64,000 bases of DNA from Balaenoptera acutorostrata (taxonomy: Eukaryota > Chordata > Mammalia > Artiodactyla > Balaenopteridae): contig NC_080081.1 in the NCBI RefSeq assembly GCF_949987535.1, positions 38,976,428-39,040,427 of the forward strand, given 5' to 3'. Positions within the stretch are counted from its first letter, which is position 1. Every line of letters starts with the position of its first letter. Positions 11,715 through 23,440 of the stretch are shown here, one piece after another. The notes below the pieces were generated by a model. The model saw only the letters and a program-made list of their open reading frames with translations. It made no database searches and was not told where the DNA came from. Both the position numbers and the translations under genes were made by a program.

Positions 11715-13258
11715 CCTTATATGGAACAGCTAGGCTAGAGGGGGCTGGATGGGAGAGGAAATGCACTTACATACCCCCAATTAGGGTAAGGGTGTCACAA
11801 AATATTTTCCACTGAAGAGTATAGCTCTTTATAGGGAAGGTTCTGAGTATATTTCACCATGATTGCTCTTCCCCTTCTCCTGCCAGAGCAATGAGGGGAA
11901 ATTTATATCAATTTTTCTCTACTAAAACCTGATGGAATTCCAGGAGGAATCCATGAAAGTTTGGGGTCCCTACTAAGATTGCATTCCCCAGTGGATTTCT
12001 CAGTCTTATGCTCGTCTAAACTTAGCCTCTAGCCTCATAAAAATTACCTTTTATGTGTTTCTACCAGTTGATGTCCCCAGTGGCTTCTGCTTCAGGTAAA
12101 CAGATCTTGGCTGCATCTCTCCAGATTTCAGAGTAGACATTTGTCCTATGACCTCAGTTCTCTGGCGGGTCTAAAATAATTCATTGTTTTTTCAGTTTGT
12201 CCAGAGTTTTCTTGTTGTAATTACAGGAGTAACACATTCCAGGCTCTTGACATGTTGGAGCTGAAACTAGTAATCCAGTTTGTTCAGTTTTTACTTGCCT
12301 TCAGTTTAATTCAGCAGTTTCCTGATGTTGCTCCCCTTAACATTGTCATTTAGAGTTGCGTCCAGCTGTAGGCTTCATATTTTCATATACATTTTCTGTT
12401 CAGTGCTTTTACTTTCTCTATAATATTTCTCTCAAAATTCCATATCTATTTCCAAAACATGCACTCTCCAGAGCTTAGTATCCAGTTTCCTTTTATTCTA
12501 ACCAAGATATGCTGAGAAATCTGACCTTATTCCCAAATTCCTATTTCTGTTGAAATTTCTTATTTTTTTCTACTTCATATCTCACTGTGTAGAAATGTAA
12601 TCTTACCATTAACTTAAGCAAATACCTAATTTTTTTCAAGTTATCATTTATTAAAGCTAAACTCAATTGGTTCAATAAGTTTACAATCATAAATATACAT
12701 GTATTTGTTTACATGTGTACACATAGTTATGACTTTCAAGCAATATAGTGAATATAATTATTCAAATTTTATTTTTGGTTACACAAATTCTAGTCTCTAT
12801 ACTCTAGAAAATATAAACAGAAATTTATTATGAATTTGCATACATTAGCTAAAAGAGAAGGGGAAATATTGTCTCTTTCAGTGTCTTGAAGATTAATATG
12901 ACTATGTGAGTCAATTCCTTACCTATAATTTAAGAAATATCTTGTAGTCTTATAGTATCTAAAAGGCATTGTTTGTTACCTACTTAATTTTTTATACAAA
13001 ATCGTTTAGGATGAATTTTGCTGACCTTAATCCATGAACAGACATGAGCACAATGGCTAATAATTTGCTGTGTCTTTGTATTCTGCATTCTTCAAATAGC
13101 TTCCCACATATCGTTAATGTTGGTGACTTCTGTGCCAGTGAGAGATGCTTCCTACCCGTCCTCTCACTAAATATGGTTGTATACTATGTGGGAGTAAGTC
13201 ACAATTTCAACTTCACAGTTTATGTAAAACACCCTGTGTAGAGAGCTGACTTCACTGA
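11713..13258. other. Unassigned DNA right of the T tract
   Basis: 11713-12360 is less AT-rich than its surroundings and may be an old retroelement body. I cannot assign it. The remainder to 13258 is AT-rich with no supported gene. Confidence 0.4.
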
Positions 13259-13283
13259 CATATTTATTCTAATTTCTTCTTAG

Positions 13284-13405
13284 TTTGGACAGCTCAAGCA
13301 GCTGCCCAACTGACTCGCCTTGTTCTCAGTCGAAGTTCAACAAATCTATCTGGAATGCAAATTAATGAGCTCATCAGAATTAAAGCTCCTTATGAGAAAA
13401 ATTAG
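13284..13405 (+). other. Candidate terminal coding exon (unidentified)
   Basis: A good 3' splice-site profile ('ctaatttcttcttag') ends at 13283. Downstream, the frame beginning TGG at 13286 stays open for 39 codons to TAG at 13403-13405. The peptide reads WTAQAAAQLTRLVLS, then RSSTNLSGMQ, then INELIRIKAPYEKN. Its composition is protein-like, rich in A, Q, L and R despite very AT-rich surroundings. The frame is open back only to 13259, so a larger ORF depends on splicing from upstream. I do not recognise the protein, and no donor partner or promoter is visible in the window. It could equally be a fortuitous frame or a pseudo-exon. Confidence 0.25.
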
Positions 13406-15744
13406 AGCACAATTATTTCATTCTTTTAAACATTGAGGAAAATTTACATTTTCTTTTAAACTATTTCGGTGTTTCAGATGTATGCAGTTGCTGTGTTTCA
13501 CTGATGATATACACTGGTTTTAAAATGTGTGGCCTCTCAGTTGTACAGAGGGAGCATTAATTTTCTACGCCCAATTTTAAAATAACTAAAAAAATATTTG
13601 CCCTCAAATCGCTATTTGAATTTCAGATTTTAAAATAAATTTATACCGCTATTTTTAATATATTGATTTACTTTCATAAAAGCCGATATATGACAACAAA
13701 TGACTGAGCACAAGTAGGCATCAATACAGTTTCTTAAATAGCTCATATTCTACTAACTTTAAACTTACTTTGGTAAAATCAAAAGCACAAGACCTGCTTT
13801 CACGTTCAGTAGAAGAGTATTATCTATTTAAATGCATAGGCATCATTAAAATTAAGCAGTAGATGGGCAGCCTATGGAAACATTTTGAGCTCTGGAACCC
13901 AGTAAGTCACCCTAGTGCTAGGTTATTGGCAACGCAATTATGTCAAGAAAGTTAAATCCAACTTGCAGTTAAGCACCAAATGGCTGTTTATTTATAGTTT
14001 TACCTGCTTGCACTGCTGCAACTAATAGGAAGGGTAGAACTCCTGCTTCTTTCATTTGAAGCTATGAAAAATCAATTTGCATTTTAATATTGAAAAATTT
14101 TCAGTTGCATAATTTAGAATTTAAATGCACACAATAAATGAATGTTCTGAAAAAAGAAGACTAGTACTATTTTCTGACAAAATACTGAAAGAAAGGGCTT
14201 GAAATATTATGTGTCCAAATGCCTCATTGTTACAGAAGAGAGAACAGAGCAATAGAGATTAATAATGACTGTCCCAGATTCATTCAATTAGATATAAGCA
14301 GAGTCTGATACCAAGGTGTCCTGAATCCTTATGTATTTTTCCCACTATATCTCATCACCTCCTCATATTAAGCTACATTTTAAGTCAAATCTACCTTGAA
14401 ATCAGAATAAATTAAAAATTGTCAACTGTTTAAAATTTATATTAAGTGTTTCCAAATGCAAACCTAGAGAATTATTCTGGAGGTCATATTTTTTCATTTC
14501 TCTTCTACAAATAATAAAAGATTATTAACGCCTTTTGATTTTTCCTTTGATATTAAGCATTTTTCTAATGAATGAGTAGTTACAATAAAAATTACATATG
14601 CACAGTTATGCACAGTGACAAGTGGTTGACTGAAATTTCAAAATTTTTAAGGTAAGAAAAATAAGAGGTTGTTGCTTATTATCCTTAAAATAGCTTAAAC
14701 AATCTGACCTACTGAGACTGTCCAAACTAGTTGGGCAATGGTTGAGGAAAAAAAAATGCACAGAATTTGAAATGATAATGTTGAATGCAACTTCACTTAT
14801 TTAGTCTTCTTTAACTGTGCTTACTTAGCTTATCCCTAGTTATAATCTTTCAAGTGATACCACAGGACCATCAACAAAAATCAGTAGAGGATCAACTCTT
14901 TTACAAAAAAATAGAGATAGAATCTGGGTCTGTAGATTGCCATACTGATTTTTTTTAATTGGTCATTTTGCTACTTTTTCTTTATAGGATTAACAGACAA
15001 TCCAACTGATAATTATTTCTCCAGTAAATCATCTGAATCTTTCAAAAACATTGTGTAGTGCAAAGGGAGATAGAGTTTCTCATCATTTCATACTCCCAAT
15101 TTTGGGTACAGACTCTAACACTTAACCTGTGCTTCATCAATATTAGAAAGCTGCCTCATTACCTGATATAGAGACCGGTGTTATAGTCCTTACCCTGACA
15201 ATCATCGTCTATATGATTGAATATATGTGGTTTAAGTTATTTGAATTTCAAATTTATTAACTCTAAACTAATCTCCCAAATATACTTAAAGTCTAATGCT
15301 TTAATATTCTATCAGCTTTCATTTCAATTTGTACTCATGAGGAAATTATTCTATTCATCACCAAAACTACATGCCACTTGCAGCATGACATATCTAAAAT
15401 GTGTGGTCAAGATTTTGTCTTTGATTAATGAAACTTTCAAATATTGACATTATTTAGAAAAATGAAAGGACATTAGCAATGAGTCTTGCAAAAGTTATTG
15501 GGGCCTAATAATGCCTAATAATGTAGAACTATTTGATTTTTCTTACCTCTGAGAAATAATGGATTATTCAGTTTTTAGCTAAATTTTTGACAACTACAAA
15601 TATCTAGGCAATTTAATCATGGGCACCTGGAAAGAAAAGATAAAACATTCCTTTTCTGATTTTAATCACTTAAATTTGGCTATGATGCCTTTATTGTAAT
15701 TTGGTTGTATGACTTAGTGCCTCAAAATGAATGAAACATGTGGA
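13406..15744. other. AT-rich unassigned DNA
   Basis: No gene is supported. The stretch just after the candidate exon, to about 14100, shows no recognisable repeat and would serve as its 3'UTR if the exon is real. A weak MIR lies inside at 14215-14340. Confidence 0.4.
14215..14340 (-). mobile_element. Possible MIR remnant, antisense
   Basis: 'cattgttacagaagagagaa' followed by 'gactgtcccagattcattc' and a 'gataccaaggtgtcc' segment follows the antisense MIR order (fraction of template retained, tail lost). Similarity is low. Confidence 0.35.
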
Positions 15745-16425
15745 CTAAACTTTATATGTGGAATCTAAAAAAAATGATACAAATGAACTTATTTACAAAA
15801 CAGAAATAGATTCACAGACATAGAAAACAAATTTACAGGGGCTTCCCTGGTGGCGCAGTGGTTGAGGATCTGCCTGCTGATGCAGGGGACACGGGTTCGA
15901 GCCCTGGTCGGGGAGGATCCCACATGCCGCGGAGCAACTGGTCTCGTGAGCCACAACTGCTGAGCCTGTGCGTCTGGAGCCTGTGCTCCACAACAGGGGA
16001 GGCCGCGATGGTGAGAGGCCCGCACACCGCGATGAAGAGTGCCCCCGCTTGCCACAACTGGGGAGAGCCCATGCACAGAAGCGAAGACCCAACACTGCCA
16101 AAAATAAACATAAAAATAAATAAATAAGACCCGGCACAACCAAATAAATAAATAAATATAAAAAAGAAAACAAATTTACAGTTACCAAAGGGCAGGGGAT
16201 AAATTAGAAGTTTGGGATTAAAATATACACACTACTATATATAAAATAGATAAATAACAAGGACCTACTGTATAGCACAGGAAACTATACTCAATAACAT
16301 GTAATCTATAATGGAAGAGAATGTAAAAAAGAATATATATATATATTCTATATATGTGTATAACTGAATCACTTTGCTGTACACTTGAAACTAACACAAC
16401 ATTGTAAATTAACTGTACTTCAAAA
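15745..16425 (+). mobile_element. L1 3'UTR fragment, split by a SINE
   Basis: From 'tatatgtggaatctaaaaaa' through 'ggacctactgtatagcacag' to 'tgaatcactttgctgtacac' and 'aaattaactgtacttcaa', this matches the 3'UTR of the L1 at 61806-62925. It is 5'-truncated to the last few hundred bases and interrupted by the CHR SINE at 15839-16165. An (AT)n tract sits at 16335-16346. No coding remains. Confidence 0.85.
15839..16165 (+). mobile_element. CHR-2-like tRNA-derived SINE inside an L1 3'UTR
   Basis: The tRNA-related head has an A box near 15851-15861 ('tggcgcagtgg') and a B box near 15894-15904 ('ggttcgagccc'), so it carried an internal RNA polymerase III promoter. A body and a (TAAA)n-rich tail follow. 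The perfect 16-bp target-site duplication GAAAACAAATTTACAG lies at 15823-15838 and 16166-16181, showing L1-type insertion. Mobilisation depends on L1 reverse transcriptase. The minus-strand open frames across it are not genes. Confidence 0.95.
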
Positions 16426-18865
16426 AAAGCCCCCATAGTTATGACTTGTCAAAAATAAAGACACTTTTGTTCTTTGTACCTAATGAAATAGGAGCTGAGA
16501 TAGGTGAAAACAGTGTTGTATACAAATTTAATGTAAATAAACACTCTTGTCCTACCCTTCAAAGTTTGAACCACTATCTCATTTATATAATTGGTTAAAT
16601 GTCATGTGGCTTATGATTTCTAAAATTTACTATTTACAAATATATATTTAATTAAGCTTTTCTTTTATTGGTGTCTGCATTCTAAACTCAGATGTATGTT
16701 CTCACATATCCCCTACTATTCATTTTAAGGCACCTCTTATAATTTAGCTAATGCATTAAGTGAATAGAAATTATTTCCATTATTGTAGTCTGTAGACTAT
16801 CCACAGGACCTCTGGTCATAAGATAACCTAGTAAGTTGTCATCTTTTGTAATAACTATTACAAAGTTTTCTTTGCTCTAAAAACCAAGCAAATATACTTA
16901 TCAAAATGGAGGTGAGGATGGGAGTGTTACAATTTATATTAAACAATTTACATTAATATATTAAATAGTACAGGTATTGATTTAACTACCCAAAGGAGTT
17001 ACTCTCAGCCTTTTAAAATATTATTGACAGTCATAATTTCTTCATAATTATCAATGTATAATTTTTCATCACTGAGAGTCCCTAAATCATTTCAAAATGT
17101 AATTGTCAAGATGAGATTAAGCAAAAATTCTCTCTTTTAGTTACAGAAGAATAAATTGGTTGATGTAAGTGAAATAATTATAATGATTTGCAGCTCAAAC
17201 TGAAGGGAGTAACACAGGCTAATCTACTCTATACTTTTTATAATAGTCATATACTTCTGCTGTGGAATAAAACTAAGGCCATCACTTTTGTTTCACTACC
17301 CAAGCAGACTTAGAAAGGTATAAAATAAATAATGAATTGAAGGTTTTGTAAAAATACATCAAGCAGTTTCCACAGCAGCCTCAGAATTACATCATAAACA
17401 GTATTCCACTTTATGGGTCTCCCAAATTTTCTCTTGAAAAATATCAGATGTTATATCATAATTTGTACCTATTTTTGACTGTACTTATATCATCTTATCA
17501 AATAGGCAAAGGTTTAGGAATTTGAATTGAGTAAAGACATTTTCAGTCTCTGGTTACTGCAACTTTTCATGAAATGTTGTTACTTTTAATTTCCAGTGAC
17601 ATTTTACAAGTCATTTGCCAAGCTTGCACATTTGAAGCAGCATCTCATTAGGTAAACTGCCAGTACTAATATTCTGTTTATTTGTTACAAATTTTTGCAA
17701 AAGTAGTAGATTGTAACTCATACTGATTTTTGTGTTTAAAGATTTGGCAGATGAAATAAAATGAATAGAGAAGGTATCAGATATAAAATTTAGTATTTAT
17801 CCTAAATTCAGGAAGATCTTGACTACCATATTGGTGACTTTGAGTGTTTTATTAACTTGTAACACAATTATGATATTGCACTTATTTTCTTTCTTTCACG
17901 ATATAACTGTGATGTAATTGGAAGTTAAAAATAGTCTTTCTTTGAAATTCAAGTTCACCTGCAAGAAATCAAACATTTTCTGTGTACCCCTACATGCCAT
18001 TACATTTGCACCATTTCTGTATCTTTTTAGTTAGAAGCTTTGTAGAAAATCCATCTAATTTAAAAAATAGTTGATAATCAACTCTTTTTGCAAAATCAGT
18101 TTTTGTGTTATAGTGGTCATGGGTAGTTCAAATATTATTTCTTAGAAATGAAATAATTGAAAATATAGATAATAGGAAGACTTTCCTAATTTCTTTTACA
18201 AATTTTTAATGAATATATGAGTCTAGTCCTGACAAAATTTTAAATACCTTTATTTTAGTATCCACAAAGGAAGGAGATAATATTCAACTTATTATTAAAG
18301 ATTATCATTTTTTTGTATCAAAAATGTAATTCAAAGGTCTATGGAAATTGAAGAAAGCATTCAGTGTTCTTTAAAATGATTGTACTGATGGTTATTTAAA
18401 AATTAATTAATTAATTATGAAAGTGCATACTGGTATGAAAGGGATTTACATGTCATCATAATTGAATCAAATCTAGAAAATATTACTTTTCGAGTTTACA
18501 TTCTATGAAGTAACATCGATTTAGATACATGCCTATGTGTGTCTAACAATATTAGTAGACCTGTGGACTTGCACTAGAAGATCATGTGCTTTAGAACAAA
18601 TTTTTAATTCTGAACTAAAAGGAAATAATATTTCACTGTTTTTAGTACATAGAAAGCATTTCAAAAATATTTTAGTTGCATAATAGAAAGACAGTAAAAA
18701 TGCATTGACCTTATTAAAAAAAAACACACACACAAATGCTATTATCTTGAAATTACCTTTAGCTCATCCTATTCTGTTCCTTCTCACAGGAAACCTTCTT
18801 TTCAAACATTTCATATAGCATCCCCTTGCTTTTTTCTTTCTTTTTTTTTAATGTGACTTTATTTA
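16426..18865. other. AT-rich unassigned DNA
   Basis: I see no gene, RNA or clear repeat in this 2.4 kb. It may be single-copy sequence. It has short A/T runs and a 'taattaattaatta' stretch near 18403. Confidence 0.4.
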
Positions 18866-19215
18866 TCCTTCCAGTTTTACTGAGATATAATTGACACACA
18901 GCACTGTATAAGTTTAAGTTGTACAGCATAATAATTTGACTTACAAACATCATAAAATGATTATCACAATAAGTTTAGTGCACATCCATATCTCTGTAGA
19001 TACAAAAGTAAAGAAATAGAAAAAATAACTTTTCCTTGTAACGAGAGCTGTTAGGATTTACTCTCTTAACAATTTTCACATGTAACATGCAGCAGTGTTA
19101 ATTATGTTTATCATGTGCATTGCATCCCTAGTACTTATTTATCATATAACTGGAAGCTTGTACCTTTTTATTGCCTTCATTCAATTCTCCCTTGCCCCAC
19201 CACCAACCTCTGGTA
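18866..19215 (-). mobile_element. Old L1 3'UTR fragment, antisense
   Basis: 'ctgagatataattgacacac', 'gttgtacagcataataattt' and 'cacaataagtttagtgcac' parallel the piece at 1858-2180, so the two are copies of the same L1M-type 3' end. Confidence 0.7.
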
Positions 19216-19239
19216 ACCACAGATCTAATCTCTTTTCTT

Positions 19240-22200
19240 ATGAGTTTGTGTTTTTTGAAGTATAATTGACCTGCAACACTATGTTAGTTTCTGTTACACA
19301 ACATAGTGATTTTTATACATTTCAACATAATCACCATGAAAAGTCTAGATATTTTACGTCACCATATAAAAATATTGCATAGCTATTGTCTATATAATTC
19401 ACACTATACATTTCATGCTTATAACACATTTATTCTGCAGCTGGAAGTTTGTACTCTTAATCTCCCTCACCTATTTTTTTTTTTACCCCTACCCCCTTCC
19501 ACTCTGGCAACGATCTGTTTGTTCTCTATATCTATAACTCTGTTTCTGTTTTGTTATGTTTTTTCTCTTCTTTTTTTTTATATTCTACATGCAAGTGAAA
19601 TCATACAGTATTTGTCTTTCCCTGTCTGACTTATTCCACTTAGCAAATGATAGAATTTCATTCTTTTTTATGTCTGAGTAATATTGTGTGTGTGTGTGTA
19701 TATATATATATATGTATATATATATATCACATCTTCTTTATCCATTCATCTTTACATGGTCACTTACATTATTTCTGTATCTTGGCTATTGTAAATGATG
19801 TTGCAATGAACATAGGGACCCCTACCTTTTCTAATCAGTGTTTTTTGTTTTATTTGAATAAATACTCAGAAATGGAATTGCTGGATCATGCGGTAGTTGT
19901 ATTATTAATTTTTAAAGAAATCTCCATACTGTTTTCAATAGTGGCTGAACCAATTTACATTCCCACCAACAGTGCAGATGGTTCATTTTTCTCCACACCC
20001 TCACTAACACTTGCAATCATTTTGATAAAAGCTATTCTGATAGGTGTGTGGTGATAGCTTTGACTTTATATTTCCCTGACAATTAATGATGTTGAGCATC
20101 TTTTCATGTCCCTGTTGGCCATTTACACAGCTTCTTCGGAAAATGTCTATTCAGATCCTCTACCCATTTTTAATTGGGTTGTTTGTTTTTTTGATGTTGA
20201 GTTGTATGAGTTCTTTCTATATTTGGATATTAACCCCTTATCAGATATGTCCCTTGCAAAAATCTTCTCCATTTCAATAGGCAGCATTTTCCTTTTGTAC
20301 ATAGTTTCCTTCTATGTGCAAAATCATTTTAGTTTTATGTAGTCTCATTTGTTTATTTTTGCTCTAGTTTTCCTTGCCTGATATGACATTTCCCGCCAAA
20401 AAATTACTAAGACTGATATCAAAGACCTTACTGCCTATGTTTTCTTCTAGAAGTTTTATGGCTTTAGGTCTTATATTTAAGTTTTGAATCCATTTTGAGT
20501 TTATTTTTGTATATGGTATGAGAAAGTAGTAGAGTTTGATTCTTTTGCATGTAGCTGAACAGTTTTCCCAGCACTATTTATTGGAGAGGTTGTCTTCTCC
20601 CTGTTGTGTTTTCTTGCCTTCTTTGTCATAGATTAATTGCCCACATGTGTATGGGTTCATTTCTGGGCTCTCTATCCTGTTCCATTAATCTATGTGTCTG
20701 TTTTTGTGCAAGTACCATATTCTTTTGACTACTGTAGCTTTGTAGTACAGTTTGAAATTATAGAGTGTGATGCCTCCAGCTTTGTTCTTCTTTCTCAAGA
20801 TTGTCTTGGCTATTTGCGGTCTTTTGTGTCTCCATAGACATTTTAGAATTATTTGTTCTAGTTCTGTGAAAAATTCCATTGGTATTTTGATAAGGATTGA
20901 ACTGAATCTGTGGATACTATGGTCATTTTAACAATATCTATTCTTCCATTCTGTGAACTTAGTATAACTTTTCATCTGTGTCATCTTCAATTTCTTTCAT
21001 CAGTGTCTTATAGTTTTCTGTACAGGTCTTTTACTTCCTTAGTTGGAGTTATTTAGTTTTTGATTCTTTTTGATGAAATTGCAAATAGGATTGCTTTCTT
21101 AATTTCTCTTTGTGACAGTTCATTGTAAGTGTATAGAAACGCAACAGATTTCTGCCTATTAATTTTGTCTCCTTCAGCTTTGCTGATAGTATTGCTACCC
21201 TGTTTTTTTTTTTTTTTATTTCCAGTTACATGAAATAAATTTTTTTCATCCCCTCACTTTCAGTCTGTGAGTATCTTTAGAGCTGAATTGACTCTTGTAG
21301 GCAGCATATATATGGGTCTTGTTTTGGTATCTATTCAGTCACTCTATGTATTTTGATTGGAGAATTTAGTAGATTTACATTTAAAGTAATTATTGATATT
21401 TATGTACTACTTACCATTTTGTTAATTGTTTTGGTATATTTTTTTAGTTATTTTTTGTTCCTTTTTCCTTCATCTAATTTATTCCCTGTGATTTGCTGAC
21501 TTTCTTTAGTGTTATGTTTGGATTATTTGTCTTTTGTGTGTGTGTATCTATTGCAGATTTTTGATTTGTGGCTATCATGAGGATTATGTATGGCAATCTC
21601 AATATATACTTGATTATTTTAAGTTGCTGATCTTTTAAGTTCAAAGGCATTTTAACAACCCTGCCTTTTTAATTTCTCTACAAATATTTACTGTTTTGAC
21701 ATCATATTGACAACTTTTTGTTTTGTGTATCCCTTAACTACTTATTGTGGATACAGATAATTTTACTACTTTGTCTTTTAACATTCCTACTAGCTTTGTA
21801 CCTGGTTGATTTACTGTTTTTACTACATAATTACCTTTATCAATGAAATTTCTCCTTTTGTAATGTTCATATTTCTAGTTGTGGTCTTTTCTCTTTCACT
21901 GAGAGAAGTCCCTTTAACATTTCTTACAAAGCTGGTTTGATGGTGTTGAGCTCTTTTAGCTTTTGCCTGTCTGAAAAACTTTTGATATTTCTTTCCAATC
22001 TGAATGAAAGCTTTGTTGTAGGTTTTTCATTTCCATCACTTTAAATATATTGTTCAACTCCCTTCTGACCTGCAGAATTTCTTCTAAAAAGTCAGCTGAT
22101 AACCTTATGGGAGCTCGCTTGTACATAACTTATGGCTTTTCCCTGACCACTTTTAACATTCTCTCTTTATAAAAATTTTTGCAATTCTAATTACAGTGTG

Positions 22201-22360
22201 TTTTGGTAGGTCCTCTTTGGATTGATCCTGTTTGGGGCTCTCTGTGCTTCCTGGACTTAGGTGTTAGGGAAATTTTCAGCTATTGTGTCTTCAAAAATGT
22301 TCTCTCTCTCTTCTCCTTCTGGAAGGAGGAGTGCAAATGTTAGTTTACATTTGGAGAAAT
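19240..22360 (-). mobile_element. Old L1, antisense, 3' end through ORF2 to ORF1
   Basis: On the minus strand the order is 3'UTR (19240-19620), ORF2 C-terminal region (about 19640-20600), part of ORF2 including [20 protein letters not shown] (20685-20879), and the ORF2 N-terminal endonuclease start near 21250-21400. There the antisense of an L1 'acccatatatatgctg' block is visible. ORF1-like sequence follows at about 21900-22350. A large part of the RT region is missing near 20950-21200. A TG/TA microsatellite (19684-19729) has grown inside. All frames are broken. The 5' side continues into the minisatellite at 22390-23430. Confidence 0.75.
19684..19729. repeat. (TG)n(TA)n microsatellite
   Basis: A TG run followed by alternating TA with one G interruption, inside antisense L1 ORF2. 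Confidence 0.9.
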
Positions 22361-22389
22361 GGCCTTATGTAGGAAACATCTTATGGGAA

Positions 22390-23430
22390 CAAGCAGCACA
22401 CATTCCTAGGATCACCAGAGCTGTATGCTCTAAGAATGCCTTCTGTATGGGCTGCATGGATCCTTCTGTCATGGTGGGCTGACTACTGTGAATGTACAGG
22501 TAGGAGTGTCTATCCGTGGTCTGGTTGATTACTATGCCCTGCCTTATGTGGAGGCTGCCAGACCCTGGTGGATGGGGTTGGGTCCTAGCATGGTTTACTT
22601 CATGACCGGAGGAGTACCTGTCCTGATGCCAGCCAGCTGGTTGGTGGGGCTGGGTCATGAGACCTGGGAGGTCTTGGGGCTAGTGCTGGCCCACTGGTAG
22701 GGGGGGTTTGGTCTTGGAGTGGCTGGCTGGTGGGCTGGGGCCCTGGAGTTAGTTTCAACTTACTGATGGGTGTGATTTGTTCCTGACTCAGCTGGCCATG
22801 ATGTTCAGGATGTCTCAGAGTTGGTAATGACCTGCTGGTTGGTGGTGCTGAATCCCAGATTCCTGGCTGAGGGGTCACAGGCATCCTATGGCTGGTTTTG
22901 GTTTACTGTTGGGCAGGGCTATGGCCCAATGTGAGCAGGTGCTGGTGTCTACCCACTCGTGGGTGACGCTAGGCCCAGCAGATAGTACTGGCCCACTGGT
23001 GGGTGAAGCCAGGTCCTAGAATCTCTGGTCATAGGGTCTGGGGTCCTGTAGCTGGTATTGGCCAGCTGGTGGGTAGGGCTAGGGTCACAGAACTGGTGTC
23101 CATTGGTGTCCATATGGCTAGCTCCTGGTTGTCAAGCCCTGTCTTGTGTGGAGGCCACTGGCCACTGGTGGGTGAAGCCAATTCCTAACATGGGTGGCTG
23201 CAGAGTTCAGAGTGTTCTGAAGCTGTTGTTAGCATGCTGATAGGTGGGGCTGGATCCCAGGGTGGCTAGCTGAGGGCTGCATGGTACCCCATATCTCTTA
23301 CTGACCTGTTGGTCTGCAGGGCTGAAGCCCAGGGGTTCCCAGGGCTGGTTCCTGCTCACTGCTGGGTGGAGCTGGGTTCCAGGGTTGTTTTTCAATTGAT
23401 TTGGATTTGCTCTTTTGGGAACCACCAACC
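22390..23430 (-). repeat. Degenerate G-rich minisatellite, probably the L1 5'UTR
   Basis: At least ten diverged units of roughly 40-100 bases recur around the core 'ctggtgggtgggGctggg', for example near 22633, 22980, 23064 and 23163. It is much more G+C-rich than its neighbours. It adjoins the ORF1 side of the antisense L1 at 19240-22360, where that element's 5'UTR should lie, so I infer an old L1 promoter array. Open frames across it on both strands come from its composition and are not genes. Confidence 0.65.
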
Positions 23431-23440
23431 TGCTTGAGTA

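Noticed and set aside
13044..13241. 65-codon frame upstream of the candidate exon
   Set aside because: No domain or splice donor to link it to 13284; probably chance.
15839..15910. tRNA gene
   Set aside because: The A and B boxes belong to the SINE head; the acceptor stem and 3' half of a tRNA are absent. The same holds at 32.4 and 55.1 kb.
15789..16188. Three overlapping open frames of 92-131 codons
   Set aside because: They lie across a CHR SINE and its L1 host; the G+C-rich SINE simply lacks stops in these frames.
22560..23400. CRISPR-like array
   Set aside because: Units are diverged and unevenly spaced with no constant repeat; mammalian context and L1 adjacency explain it.
22261..23428. 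Cluster of open frames on both strands in G-rich DNA
   Set aside because: They follow the degenerate minisatellite units; no domain, start context or splice structure.
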